The notes under the pieces are model-generated. The model searched no databases, was not told the origin of the DNA, and was given only the letters and a program-made list of their open reading frames with translations. This document shows, piece by piece, positions 1-8,295 of a DNA stretch of 64,000 bases. Each line of letters opens with the position of its first letter. Position 1 is the stretch's first letter. Made by a program: the position numbers and the translations under genes. This DNA is from Lachnospiraceae bacterium (GTDB lineage Bacteria > Bacillota > Clostridia > Lachnospirales > Lachnospiraceae): assembly GCA_017468395.1 (NCBI GenBank), contig JAFUIR010000013.1, positions 62,001-126,000 on the forward strand, given 5' to 3'.

Positions 1-149
1 TTGCCAACGATTACCTTATCTTTGTCTACATACACAACCGAGGGTGTGGTGGGCTCCTCCTCACGATTTAAAATAATCTGCGGATTCCCCTTTTTATCCA
101 GATAAGACACTGCTGAGTATGTGGTTCCTAAGTCAATTCCGATTAACAT
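1..149 (-). CDS. Hsp70/DnaK-family protein, N-terminal fragment (cut by window edge)
   Basis: Only the first 49 or so codons are present; the rest lies beyond the left edge. The translation begins MLIGIDLGTTYSAVSYL, which is the phosphate-1 loop of the actin/Hsp70 ATPase fold (GIDLGTT followed by S/C-x-V), and continues with an EEEPTTPSVVYV stretch typical of the Hsp70 nucleotide-binding domain. The ATG at 149 is preceded by an AGAAAGG-like ribosome-binding site and lies 13 bases after the stop of the upstream coiled-coil gene, so the two are co-transcribed. Because it sits next to a coiled-coil protein and not grpE/dnaJ, I read it as an accessory Hsp70-like protein rather than housekeeping DnaK. 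That reading is inference, since domains beyond the first 50 residues cannot be seen. Confidence 0.85.
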   Translation of the reverse strand, partial: MLIGIDLGTTYSAVSYLDKKGNPQIILNREEEPTTPSVVYVDKDKVIVG

Positions 150-162
150 TTCCAATACCTTT

Positions 163-975
163 CTATTCCATCACATTTGTACTTCCATCTTTGTAAACAA
201 CACAGATTGCATCCATATAAATCTCCACGATAAAAAGTTTCTCGTTTTCCGGAAGGGGTTTCCCTCGCATCTCACACTGTGCTTCATATTTCATACGTAC
301 CTGAAATGCTCCATCTCCCCTTAACCACTGTCGTTCTTCCTGCTCACTCCTTGGCTGTACATGCCGGATTAGTTCCTCTGGTGAGTGATATGCACTCCCC
401 GGGCAGCCAATAATTCCATATTTTAACAAAGCGTAGGTATTACAATCCGGCCAAACTGCTCCAATACGTACTTCCGGAGCCGGCAACTGCGCTATGAATT
501 TCTCCGTCGCAACGCGCAGCTCCTCTTCCAACGCTGCATGCTGACGCCTTTTCTCCTCAAGGCGCTTTTGTTTTTCCTTGAAACGCCTTACGCTTGCGCC
601 GGTATCCACCCTTGCACTTTTCCAGTTTACCTGTTCCCGGGGCTGTTCTATTTCCGTCTGTATCTCTGGCTCTTCCTGCACCGGCTCGTTTGTTATCTCA
701 TCCAAAACATCAGAGGTAGGAAGTGTTACCGCCTCCTGCTCTAATTCTGCTTCTAAGCAGGCAATTTCATCGTCCAACTCCTTCAGTTGCTCACTCAGTC
801 TGCCCGTCTCTGCCAACAGTCGGAGGTACTCTTTTCCTCGCGGTGCTTTCAGCAATTCGATATATGCATGTTTTTGCACGGATTTTAAGCGATCCTTATC
901 TCTTTGTAACATCATCTTCCCAAAACCGCTTGTCTTTTTGGAAGTCGCTTCTGATTTTTTCTGATTTTGCTGCAT
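163..975 (-). CDS. Coiled-coil protein of unknown function next to Hsp70 gene
   Basis: A 270-residue protein I do not recognise. Residues 1-60 are Lys/Arg-rich with a KTSGFGKMM patch. Residues about 55-80 and 125-165 are strongly charged heptad-like helices (LSEQLKELDDEIACLEAELEQ; KEKQKRLEEKRR), joined by a Pro/Glu-rich linker. The last 100 residues (from PAPEVRIGAVWPD) look like a compact globular domain with two Cys and many aromatics. No signal peptide or membrane segment is visible. It is the first gene of a short transcription unit with a good promoter at 1037-1065 and is followed after 13 bases by the Hsp70-like gene. A client or co-chaperone role for that Hsp70 is a reasonable guess from context only. 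Confidence 0.7.
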   Translation of the reverse strand: MQQNQKKSEATSKKTSGFGKMMLQRDKDRLKSVQKHAYIELLKAPRGKEYLRLLAETGRLSEQLKELDDEIACLEAELEQEAVTLPTSDVLDEITNEPVQEEPEIQTEIEQPREQVNWKSARVDTGASVRRFKEKQKRLEEKRRQHAALEEELRVATEKFIAQLPAPEVRIGAVWPDCNTYALLKYGIIGCPGSAYHSPEELIRHVQPRSEQEERQWLRGDGAFQVRMKYEAQCEMRGKPLPENEKLFIVEIYMDAICVVYKDGSTNVME

Positions 976-1036
976 ATCTTTTACCTCGCCTTTACGTCAT
1001 TTTCATGAAACTACACAACCTCATTAATTACATAAA

Positions 1037-1065
1037 ATTATATCAAATCCACACCTTAATTTCAA
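1037..1065 (-). promoter_or_regulatory. Promoter of coiled-coil/Hsp70 transcript
   Basis: On the minus strand a TTGAAA -35 box (1060-1065) is separated by exactly 17 bases from a perfect TATAAT -10 box (1037-1042), preceded by TGA, an extended -10 element. A short inverted repeat CGTG-TTT-CACG (1066-1076) abuts the -35 box and could be an operator. The promoter lies between the VirD4-like gene and the coiled-coil gene, so the latter and the Hsp70 can be expressed apart from the VirD4-like gene. Confidence 0.7.
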
Positions 1066-1128
1066 CGTGTTTCACGGTCTCTAACTAACCGTTTCTACAG
1101 TCTTTGCTTAGGTTCTCTGTATCAAATT

Positions 1129-3219
1129 CTACCGGAAACCAGGCAAACTTTCTCTGGCATCTGTCACTTGTAATACGGCATATTTCCCTTTTGTATTTTT
1201 CTTTACAAATCGGTAAACCGCCACATCATCGTATGTGAGTTTTTTATCCACATAACGCCAGTTTACTTCTGCATAGTCACTTTCCTTTAATTTCTGATTA
1301 GCTCTGCGGAATGCGTGATTTAGCAGGTAGTTCGTTCCTACATTTTTTTCATATGCATCCACCTTTCCCAGATTAATGCTTTTATCGCCAAGTTCTTGCA
1401 AATCTGTGGTAAAATACAGTCTTACCTCGCTTTTCTTCACATTTTTAATATGTCCGTGTGTATTTTTCCGCCCCATTATTTTGGTGAAATTCTTTATCTC
1501 CAGTTCCTCAAGTGTCACATAAACTTGCTCCGGATACATCTTTTTTATCATTTGATAGCGTTTTTTCTCTTCTCGCGTAGCCATGTACCATTCTACATAT
1601 TCTGCCTCCAATTCCATCTCATCCAATTCATGATATGTCAACAAACCTATGGCAACTTTGGACTCTATCAGTTCCCTATCAAATTCTCCCTCAGTCAATA
1701 TCATGTGTCCCGGACCTACCGCTACCAGCCATCGCATATCCTTCATGTCATGTACCGGCCTTAATTTTTTTCTCGTATATGGGTTATCAAATATGTCTAT
1801 TTCACAAAAACAATGTTTCTTTTTCCCCTCATTCCAACGGAAAGATGTCACCTCTTTCCACTGCTGCGGCTTTACCAGTTCCCCCGGCGGTAAAATCGGA
1901 TATGGATATTCATTGATATCTGCCAGAGTGGTAAGACACGGACAGTTTCTGCCTGCCAGCACCAGCGCCTCTCCTTTTTCCTTGCTCAGGTGCTGCAAAT
2001 CGAACTCCGAAAAAAGCGGCATACGCACATTGTTATCATAGATTACTTCCCCACACAGCCTGCTGATTTCCTGCAAAAGATTGTATTCCTTGCTGTACAG
2101 GTACACCCAGTTATTACAGTTGCCCGTAATTGTTTCCGCGCCGTCTTCATACTTTTGTTCCAACTGCTTCATGCCCTGCACGATAAGATGGAAGCGGATA
2201 TTCCGGCTTCGGGCCGCAGTAATCATTGCATCCATATTCTCAATCTTTGGAATGTTTGCAAATTCATCAATCAGAAAGTTCATGCGAATGGGAAGTTTAA
2301 GCCCTGCCTCGCTTTGTGCCTTCTCAATCAGCACCTCGTAAAGCTGCTCTAAAAACAAACTGGCTATAAAATGATAACTCTTGTTTTCATCCGGAATTAC
2401 CAGATAAATTGCATTTTTCTTGTCCGCAAGAGCCTGTAAATCCAGTCCTTTTTGAGATAGAAAATCTATAAATTCTTCGTTAATACCAAGTTTATTTAAC
2501 CCCATGGATATGAACGCTTCAATACTGCCCACGGTCTTTTCCGACGGATTATCCAAACAGGAAAGTTTCTGGTACACAACACTTTCACCATATGTTTCTT
2601 TGATTTTCTCAATAGCCTTTTTCCGGTCTGCAATATAACTTTTCCAAAGTTCAAATAAACCTTTGAAATGACATTCTTCTTCGCTTGCCATTTCAAAAAG
2701 CAGGAGGATAAATCCGCTGAATACATCTACGGCTGAATTAGTCCAGAACACTTCTTCCGTAGCCTTCTCACCGATTATCATTTTTGACATTTCCGTTGCA
2801 AATTCAATGGCCTTCGTTTTCCTTCCATTGTGATAGTACCGGTACGGTAATGTCAACGGATTCCACGTTACCCCCGCCCTAAAATCACGTAAATTTACGC
2901 AACTGCATTCATACCCATAAGATGCTACATCTCCTACGGTCCGGTCATACAATTCACCTTTTGGATCTGTTACCACAAAGGATTCTCCGGCTCTTGCAAA
3001 AATACCAATGGACGGCATCGCAAACATGCGGGTCTTCTTACTTCCTGTAGCACCAAATATCATGGTGTGACTGTCTTGCGCATCTATGTAAAGTTTATTG
3101 TCCAAAACCAGCATAGGGATTCCTCCCACAGGGTACGTTTTTTCATTTATATCGATTTCCACCAGCGTTTTTGCCAACTCCTCTTGTGTCATAAAGCGTG
3201 TTCCGTTTATTCTGTTCAT
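1129..3219 (-). CDS. Soluble VirD4/TraG-like coupling-protein ATPase
   Basis: A 696-residue protein of the type IV coupling protein family, the ATPases that bring DNA or protein substrates to type IV secretion channels. Residues 53-65 hold the P-loop region (FGATGSKKTR), followed by the family motif DPKGELYDRT (85-94). The Walker B segment FLIDEFANIP (315-324) is followed by the TraM/TraG recognition region to about residue 440. Two departures are visible. The P-loop reads GATGSKKT where GxxxxGKT is expected, so the Gly before the catalytic Lys is a Lys. The protein also begins about 50 residues before the P-loop with no transmembrane segments, unlike classical VirD4. Residues 450-696 are an extension I do not recognise. 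It overlaps the upstream gene by ATGA (3216-3219). No relaxase or other secretion gene is nearby, so an ordinary conjugation role is unlikely. Confidence 0.8.
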   Translation of the reverse strand: MNRINGTRFMTQEELAKTLVEIDINEKTYPVGGIPMLVLDNKLYIDAQDSHTMIFGATGSKKTRMFAMPSIGIFARAGESFVVTDPKGELYDRTVGDVASYGYECSCVNLRDFRAGVTWNPLTLPYRYYHNGRKTKAIEFATEMSKMIIGEKATEEVFWTNSAVDVFSGFILLLFEMASEEECHFKGLFELWKSYIADRKKAIEKIKETYGESVVYQKLSCLDNPSEKTVGSIEAFISMGLNKLGINEEFIDFLSQKGLDLQALADKKNAIYLVIPDENKSYHFIASLFLEQLYEVLIEKAQSEAGLKLPIRMNFLIDEFANIPKIENMDAMITAARSRNIRFHLIVQGMKQLEQKYEDGAETITGNCNNWVYLYSKEYNLLQEISRLCGEVIYDNNVRMPLFSEFDLQHLSKEKGEALVLAGRNCPCLTTLADINEYPYPILPPGELVKPQQWKEVTSFRWNEGKKKHCFCEIDIFDNPYTRKKLRPVHDMKDMRWLVAVGPGHMILTEGEFDRELIESKVAIGLLTYHELDEMELEAEYVEWYMATREEKKRYQMIKKMYPEQVYVTLEELEIKNFTKIMGRKNTHGHIKNVKKSEVRLYFTTDLQELGDKSINLGKVDAYEKNVGTNYLLNHAFRRANQKLKESDYAEVNWRYVDKKLTYDDVAVYRFVKKNTKGKYAVLQVTDARESLPGFR

Positions 3220-3977
3220 ACTTCAGTTCCTCCTATCACAAACCCGATTTGTCTCTTTTTGGTCATCTCTTTTGCCAAGGAAGCCAACACCTGTTCTATC
3301 TCTTCCTTATGCACGATATTATCTTGCACTTCCCCGTTGATAAAACTGCAATATACAATTTCTTTTGCGATATTTTCGATTCTAATTTTTACTGCATCAG
3401 AGGTATCCCACTTTTTTCCTTCCAAAAATGCTTCCATACATAGTTTTGCTTCTGTATCTGCCTGAAACTGATACTCTTGCAGTGTATCCAAGAAAATTTC
3501 CATCTGCTCATCAGTACTGTATGGTTTTGCATATACAACCCGTACAAACCCGTAATTTTCTAATTGTTTTTTAACACTGTCAAGGCGCCTTTCTTCCCGC
3601 ATTGTGTATACACAGTGCAAGTGATTTTTCTGACAGTCTATATAATTTAACAGTTCCTCTAATTCCTTTTCTTCTTTCTCTTCCTCGGGAGACGGAAGTT
3701 CCATTAAAATACTTCCGCTATAATCCCTGCCTATTCCGGCATGTCTGTTTAGCTCCATCTTAAAATGGGAAAGTATACTTCCTTCCTTTTGCTGCGCTCC
3801 GTCATCAAATACAAACCACTCCGTTTGTCCGAATAATGCTGCAATTTGCGGCATCTCTTCTATAATGTCTCTGCCATACCGTTGCACAAACAGATAATTA
3901 GGAATCGGAAGATTTCCCTTCCATGCGTCTTTCTTCTCTAAAATCTGCTGTATCTCTGTCAACAAATTACTCTTCAT
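3216..3977 (-). CDS. Unknown protein resembling an AAA+ C-terminal/lid region, no P-loop
   Basis: A 253-residue cytoplasmic protein. No Walker A motif is present. Residues about 85-95 (GSILMELPSPEEE), 118-125 (HLHCVYTM) and the PYSTDEQMEIFLDTL segment near 155-170 follow the strand and lid pattern of CbxX/CfxQ-type AAA+ ATPases, including a helical lid-like region up to about 220. It may therefore be a degenerate AAA+ partner or adaptor; this is inferred by eye from weak similarity. The start at 3977 has a strong GAGGAGG site. The gene is translationally coupled to the VirD4-like gene through a 4-base overlap, implying that the two proteins work together. Confidence 0.6.
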   Translation of the reverse strand: MKSNLLTEIQQILEKKDAWKGNLPIPNYLFVQRYGRDIIEEMPQIAALFGQTEWFVFDDGAQQKEGSILSHFKMELNRHAGIGRDYSGSILMELPSPEEEKEEKELEELLNYIDCQKNHLHCVYTMREERRLDSVKKQLENYGFVRVVYAKPYSTDEQMEIFLDTLQEYQFQADTEAKLCMEAFLEGKKWDTSDAVKIRIENIAKEIVYCSFINGEVQDNIVHKEEIEQVLASLAKEMTKKRQIGFVIGGTEV

Positions 3978-4102
3978 ACTGACATCCTCCTCTTAGCCCT
4001 TGGCAAGTCCGCAACTAAATTTGTGATTTACCTTTTGTTTTCATACGTTTTATTCCCCGCAAAGATAAAACCCTCAAAAAATGAAAAAAATCTATATAAT
4101 AT

Positions 4103-4136
4103 AAAAAAGAGCAGAACCTTCAAAAAAGTTCTGCCC
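4103..4136 (-). terminator. Rho-independent terminator of rlmD
   Basis: On the minus strand, GCAGAAC (4128-4134 arm) pairs with GTTCTGC (4111-4117 arm) around a 10-base loop and is followed by TTTTTT. It lies just after the rlmD stop codon and upstream of the 253-residue protein gene, separating the two units. Confidence 0.8.
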
Positions 4137-4144
4137 TTACAAAA

Positions 4145-5590
4145 TTATAGTTTAGACAATAAACAAACCGTCTCGCAGTTTGCGGTCCAGGGGAACTGGT
4201 CCACTGCTACCGCCCGCTCCACATAGTAACCATTTTCCAAAAACACTTCCAAGTCCCTCGCCAGACTGGTAGGTTTACAGGAAACATAAACAATGTACTC
4301 AACACCGTAAGCAATAATCTTTGGCAGTGCCTTTGGATGGATGCCGTCACGGGGGGGGTCCAAAATAATCAAATCCGGCTTTTCTTCCACTTCGTCCAAA
4401 ACTTTCAGGACATCTCCGGCTATAAACTCACAGTTACAAAGACCATTCAGCGCCGCATTCTTTCCGGCAGCCTCCACAGCCTCTTCCACGATTTCCACAC
4501 CGATAACTTTCTTTGCAACGGGCGCCATAAGCTGGGCAATAGTTCCCGTTCCGCTGTACAAATCAAATACTACGCGCCCCTTTTGTTTATCCTCGCTACC
4601 TGCACCGCTTTCCGTGACTGTCTTGGACTTTTCATCAGCCCATTTCACATAGTCACGGACCGTGTCATAGAGCACTTCCGCTCCCATGGAATTGGTCTGG
4701 AAAAAGGAAAAGGTAGAAATCCTGAATTTCAGTCCCAGAAGTTCCTCATAAAAATAATCCTGACCATAGAGAATCCTTGTCTCGTCACTTTGCACCACGT
4801 CTGCAACAGAATCATTCAAAATGTGCAAAATCCCTGCAATTTCCCCATCCAAATCAAGGGAAAGAATCATCTCCTTATAGGAATCAACCAGTATGCCTGC
4901 TTCCTCTTTATCAACAGGCCATTGGCTGGTGGTTACCAGGGCAATCAGTATTTCCCCTGTTTTTGCTGCTTTTCTTACAAGCAAATGGCGCAAAAATCCT
5001 TCATGCCGCAATCTATGAAAATAAGAAACCTTTTTTTCACGGAAATATTCTAAGGTAGCATTTAAAATTTTCCGGTAGTCTTCATCTACAATTTTACAAT
5101 CCGTAACCGCAACCACATCATAAAAACTGCCTCTTTTGTGCATGCCCAAAGATAAGGGACCGTCCTTGTACTCATCTCCGAAAGAAAATTCCATTTTATT
5201 TCGGTATCCGAATTGTACGGGACTTCCTTTAATTCCCTCCCACAAGTAGGATTCTTCTTGTTTCTCCAAAGGCGTACTTAGCAGTTTATGCACCTGTGCC
5301 TCTTTGATTTTCAGTTGCTCTTCATAGGGAATGGACAGATAGGTACAACCTCCGCACAAACCAAAATGGGAACACGGACTGCCACACTCCAGAGGGGATT
5401 TTTCTAGTACCTCCACGAGCCGGCCTTCCGCCTTCCCTTTTCTTACTTTGTTTACGCAGAGAGAGATTTTCTGTCCGGGCAGGCTGTTTTTTACTACACA
5501 GGTTTCCTCTCCGACTTTCACAATTCCTTTGTTTGGAAAGTCCACCCGCTTTACAACGCCTTCATATACCTGACCTTTTTTCATCATCAT
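4145..5590 (-). CDS. rlmD: 23S rRNA (uracil-5-)-methyltransferase, RlmD/RumA family
   Basis: A 481-residue SAM-dependent methyltransferase that makes 5-methyluridine in 23S rRNA. Residues 1-60 form a TRAM RNA-binding domain. A [4Fe-4S] cysteine cluster follows (CGSPCSHFGLCGGC, about 69-82). The Rossmann methyltransferase domain carries FDLYSGTGTIAQLMA, the DPPRDGIHP motif and the catalytic-nucleophile motif VYVSCKPTSLARDL. A charged insert (about residues 317-338) interrupts the domain just before the SAM-binding motif. Three in-frame ATGs sit at the start (5590, 5587, 5584); the AAAGGA site suits the second or third better than the first. The exact target uridine (U747, U1939 or both, as in RlmCD) cannot be told from sequence. 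Confidence 0.93.
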   Translation of the reverse strand: MMMKKGQVYEGVVKRVDFPNKGIVKVGEETCVVKNSLPGQKISLCVNKVRKGKAEGRLVEVLEKSPLECGSPCSHFGLCGGCTYLSIPYEEQLKIKEAQVHKLLSTPLEKQEESYLWEGIKGSPVQFGYRNKMEFSFGDEYKDGPLSLGMHKRGSFYDVVAVTDCKIVDEDYRKILNATLEYFREKKVSYFHRLRHEGFLRHLLVRKAAKTGEILIALVTTSQWPVDKEEAGILVDSYKEMILSLDLDGEIAGILHILNDSVADVVQSDETRILYGQDYFYEELLGLKFRISTFSFFQTNSMGAEVLYDTVRDYVKWADEKSKTVTESGAGSEDKQKGRVVFDLYSGTGTIAQLMAPVAKKVIGVEIVEEAVEAAGKNAALNGLCNCEFIAGDVLKVLDEVEEKPDLIILDPPRDGIHPKALPKIIAYGVEYIVYVSCKPTSLARDLEVFLENGYYVERAVAVDQFPWTANCETVCLLSKL

Positions 5591-5617
5591 TTTCCTTTGC
5601 GTTAATTCTTTTATGAT

Positions 5618-5896
5618 TTATTCTTCTGTGTTGCTTTCGTCCTCGAAAACTTCATCTTCAAATTCGTCTTCAAATTCATCTTCGAAGTCGTCTTCAAACT
5701 CGTCTTCAAAATCTTCCAGATAATCCGGTTTAAAATGACGATATAATGCATAAGCAACGATGCTGATTGCAACTACTGCACCGATAATTGCAAATACCCA
5801 CAAAACAACATTGCATTTCTTTTTTTCTTCTTTCTTGCCGAGCAGTTCGCTTACTTTTGCTGCCTCTAAAAATGTTTCTAACTTGTTCATACGCAA
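5618..5896 (-). CDS. Small single-span membrane protein with acidic Glu/Asp-Phe repeat tail
   Basis: A 92-residue protein. Residues 1-27 are a charged helix ending KKEEKKK; residues about 28-50 form one transmembrane helix (VVLWVFAIIGAVVAISIVAYAL). Residues 57-92 are an extremely acidic tail built of repeated E-D-E-F units (DFEDEFEDDFEDEF...). The basic residues before the helix favour an N-in orientation, which would put the acidic tail outside, or in a lumenal space if the protein is otherwise anchored. The DNA encoding the tail is a degenerate 12-base tandem repeat around 5640-5725. I do not know its function. It is in line with rlmD downstream and pcrA upstream. Confidence 0.7.
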   Translation of the reverse strand: MRMNKLETFLEAAKVSELLGKKEEKKKCNVVLWVFAIIGAVVAISIVAYALYRHFKPDYLEDFEDEFEDDFEDEFEDEFEDEVFEDESNTEE

Positions 5897-5982
5897 ACCA
5901 TCCTTTCATTTTGCTTTATTATATGCAATCTTTTATTTTTCATTACTTACTGTTTTATTATACCATGAATGCTAAAATTTGA

Positions 5983-8268
5983 CTATACTCTTTTCAATTT
6001 TGCAAAAGAAGCATACATCACTTTTTGACCTGCAGCGTCAAATTCCACGGTGACTTTGTAATCTCTGGGCTCTCTGGTAATAACTTTTACCGTTCCCTCT
6101 CCATATTTCATATGTTTTACGCGGTCTCCCTCTTCATAGTCCAATTTACCTTCAATGCCGCCGCTGCCTTTGGTAATACCCGCCACACGGTTTAAATCAT
6201 CCATTCCTTTGGCAATAAAAGGCTTATCTGCATAGGCGGTAACTTTGGGTTTTATGGTTGCTTTCGGTCTAAGGTCCAGAGGCTTGGTTTCCACCGCCTT
6301 GTTCTCCATAAACCGGCTTTTGGGAAGGGGCGTGTCCATAAGCTGGGCCGGAATCTCTTTCACAAACCGGCTGATGGCATTAAACTGTGTTTCCCCACGA
6401 AGCATACGCATTTTTGCATAAGTCAGGGTCAACTCCTCTTTGGCACGGGTAATTCCCACATAAGCCAGCCTTCTTTCTTCCTCCAGTGCTTCTTCGGGGT
6501 CATCCGCAGCGATAGACATATAACTGGGGAACACTCCATCTTCCATTCCGGACATATATACATGGGGAAATTCCAAACCTTTGGCACTGTGCATGGTCAT
6601 GAGAAGCACTTTGTTATCGTCCTCACTCACTCCGTCAATATCTGCCACAAGGGCTACCTCTTCCAGAAATCCGCTTAAGGTCGGTTCGTCCGTGCTTTCC
6701 TCATAAGACACAACCTTGGAAACAAGTTCGCTGATATTTTCCACCCGTCCCTGCTTTACGGCTTCTTCTTCATCGGAATCGTCCAACTCCTTCATGTAGC
6801 CGGTTCTTTCCAAAATATCATCCATCAAATCTTCCAGACTATAGCCCTGCGCTCTCGCCCTAAAACTGGTAATCAAATCCACAAAGGGCTTTATTTTTAC
6901 TGCCGCTTTACCCAGCGTCATAATCTGGTCTGCTTCCTGCAACGCCTCATAAAAACTGATTTCCCTCATCTGGGCATAATCTTCCACTTTTGCTATGGTA
7001 GTTGCACCGATTCCTCTCTTAGGACTGTTAATTATTCGTTTTACCGCTATATCATCTTTTCCGTTGTCAATGGTTTTCAGATAAGCCAAAATATCTTTGA
7101 TTTCTTTGCGCGAATAGAAATTCACACCCCCTACCACATTGTAGGGAATGTTTTTCATAATCAAACGCTCTTCCAAAAGACGGGATTGCGCATTGGTACG
7201 AAACAGCACTGCACAGTCCCCGTAGTATACTTCCCCACGGCCTGCTTTGGAAGCAATATCTCCGGCAATAAAATCAGCCTCTTCATAAGCATTTTCAAAC
7301 TGTCGCAAATGAATCCTGTTTCCTGCGCCTTTTTCCGTCCAAAGAGCCTTATCTTTACGCTTCTTGTTATTGCTAATTACCGCATTTGCCGCATCCAGTA
7401 CATTTTGTGTGGAACGGTAATTTTGCTCCAGTTTAATCACGACCGCTTCCGGATATTCTTTTTCAAAGTCCAAAATATTACGGATATTGGCTCCTCTGAA
7501 TTTATAAATGGACTGGTCATCATCTCCCACCACGCACAAATTCTGGTATTTGCCCGCCAAAAGACGAATCAATTCAAACTGTGCCGTGTTGGTATCCTGA
7601 TACTCATCCACCATAATATAACGGAATCTCTCCTGATAGGAATTTAGCACATCCGGGCAGGCTTTAAAAAGTTCCACAGTTTTTGCAATCAAATCATCGA
7701 AATCCAAAGCGTTGTTCTTTTTCAGGGTTGCCTGATATTCTTTGTAAATTTCCGCAATTTTCTTCTGATTGTAGTCTGCCGCAGAATACGCCGCCAACTC
7801 ATATTCCAAAGGAGAAATCAGTTCATCTTTGGCTGATGAAATCTGGCTCATAATGGCCCGCTCTTTTAAATTTTTGTTATCAATGTTGAGTCGCTTGCAA
7901 ATATCCTTTATGATACTCTTTTGGTCGTCCGTATCATAAATGGAAAAATTAGTATCGTAACCCAGCCTGTCAATATACCGGCGAAGTATCCGCACACAGG
8001 TGGAATGAAAAGTGGAAACCCAGATTTGTTCTGCACCGAATCCTACAATGTCATTTACACGTTCGCGCATTTCCCCGGCGGCTTTGTTGGTAAAGGTGAT
8101 GGCCAAAATGTTCCATGGATTTACGCCCATCTCCTCAATCAGATAGGCAATTCTGTGGGTAAGACAACGGGTTTTACCCGAACCTGCTCCCGCCAGAATC
8201 AGAACCGGTCCCTCTGTCTGATAAACCGCCTCTTTCTGCCTGTCGTTTAATGTATCATAAATACTCAT
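5983..8268 (-). CDS. pcrA: ATP-dependent DNA helicase PcrA/UvrD
   Basis: A 761-residue superfamily 1A 3'-5' helicase acting in nucleotide-excision repair, replication restart and removal of RecA filaments. The Walker A motif GAGSGKT is near residue 28, followed by the motif Ia region AITFTNKAAGEM, motif II VDEYQDTN, motif III GDDDQSIYKFRGA, motif IV LEQNYRS, motif V MTMHSAKGLEFPHV and motif VI RRLAYVGITRA. The C-terminal 50 residues form the Tudor-like RNA polymerase-interaction domain typical of PcrA (VKHMKYGEGTVK ... VTVEFDAAG). Length and motif order are normal. It is followed by the 92-residue protein and preceded by the GGDEF/EAL gene, with a 27-base gap. Confidence 0.97.
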   Translation of the reverse strand: MSIYDTLNDRQKEAVYQTEGPVLILAGAGSGKTRCLTHRIAYLIEEMGVNPWNILAITFTNKAAGEMRERVNDIVGFGAEQIWVSTFHSTCVRILRRYIDRLGYDTNFSIYDTDDQKSIIKDICKRLNIDNKNLKERAIMSQISSAKDELISPLEYELAAYSAADYNQKKIAEIYKEYQATLKKNNALDFDDLIAKTVELFKACPDVLNSYQERFRYIMVDEYQDTNTAQFELIRLLAGKYQNLCVVGDDDQSIYKFRGANIRNILDFEKEYPEAVVIKLEQNYRSTQNVLDAANAVISNNKKRKDKALWTEKGAGNRIHLRQFENAYEEADFIAGDIASKAGRGEVYYGDCAVLFRTNAQSRLLEERLIMKNIPYNVVGGVNFYSRKEIKDILAYLKTIDNGKDDIAVKRIINSPKRGIGATTIAKVEDYAQMREISFYEALQEADQIMTLGKAAVKIKPFVDLITSFRARAQGYSLEDLMDDILERTGYMKELDDSDEEEAVKQGRVENISELVSKVVSYEESTDEPTLSGFLEEVALVADIDGVSEDDNKVLLMTMHSAKGLEFPHVYMSGMEDGVFPSYMSIAADDPEEALEEERRLAYVGITRAKEELTLTYAKMRMLRGETQFNAISRFVKEIPAQLMDTPLPKSRFMENKAVETKPLDLRPKATIKPKVTAYADKPFIAKGMDDLNRVAGITKGSGGIEGKLDYEEGDRVKHMKYGEGTVKVITREPRDYKVTVEFDAAGQKVMYASFAKLKRV

Positions 8269-8295
8269 TTATTAAAGCCTTTCTGGTTATTTTTC

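Noticed and set aside
1129..3219. VirD4-like gene as proof of an integrative conjugative element
   Set aside because: No relaxase, integrase, att repeats, VirB4 or replication genes are visible and the flanking genes are housekeeping; the protein lacks membrane anchors.
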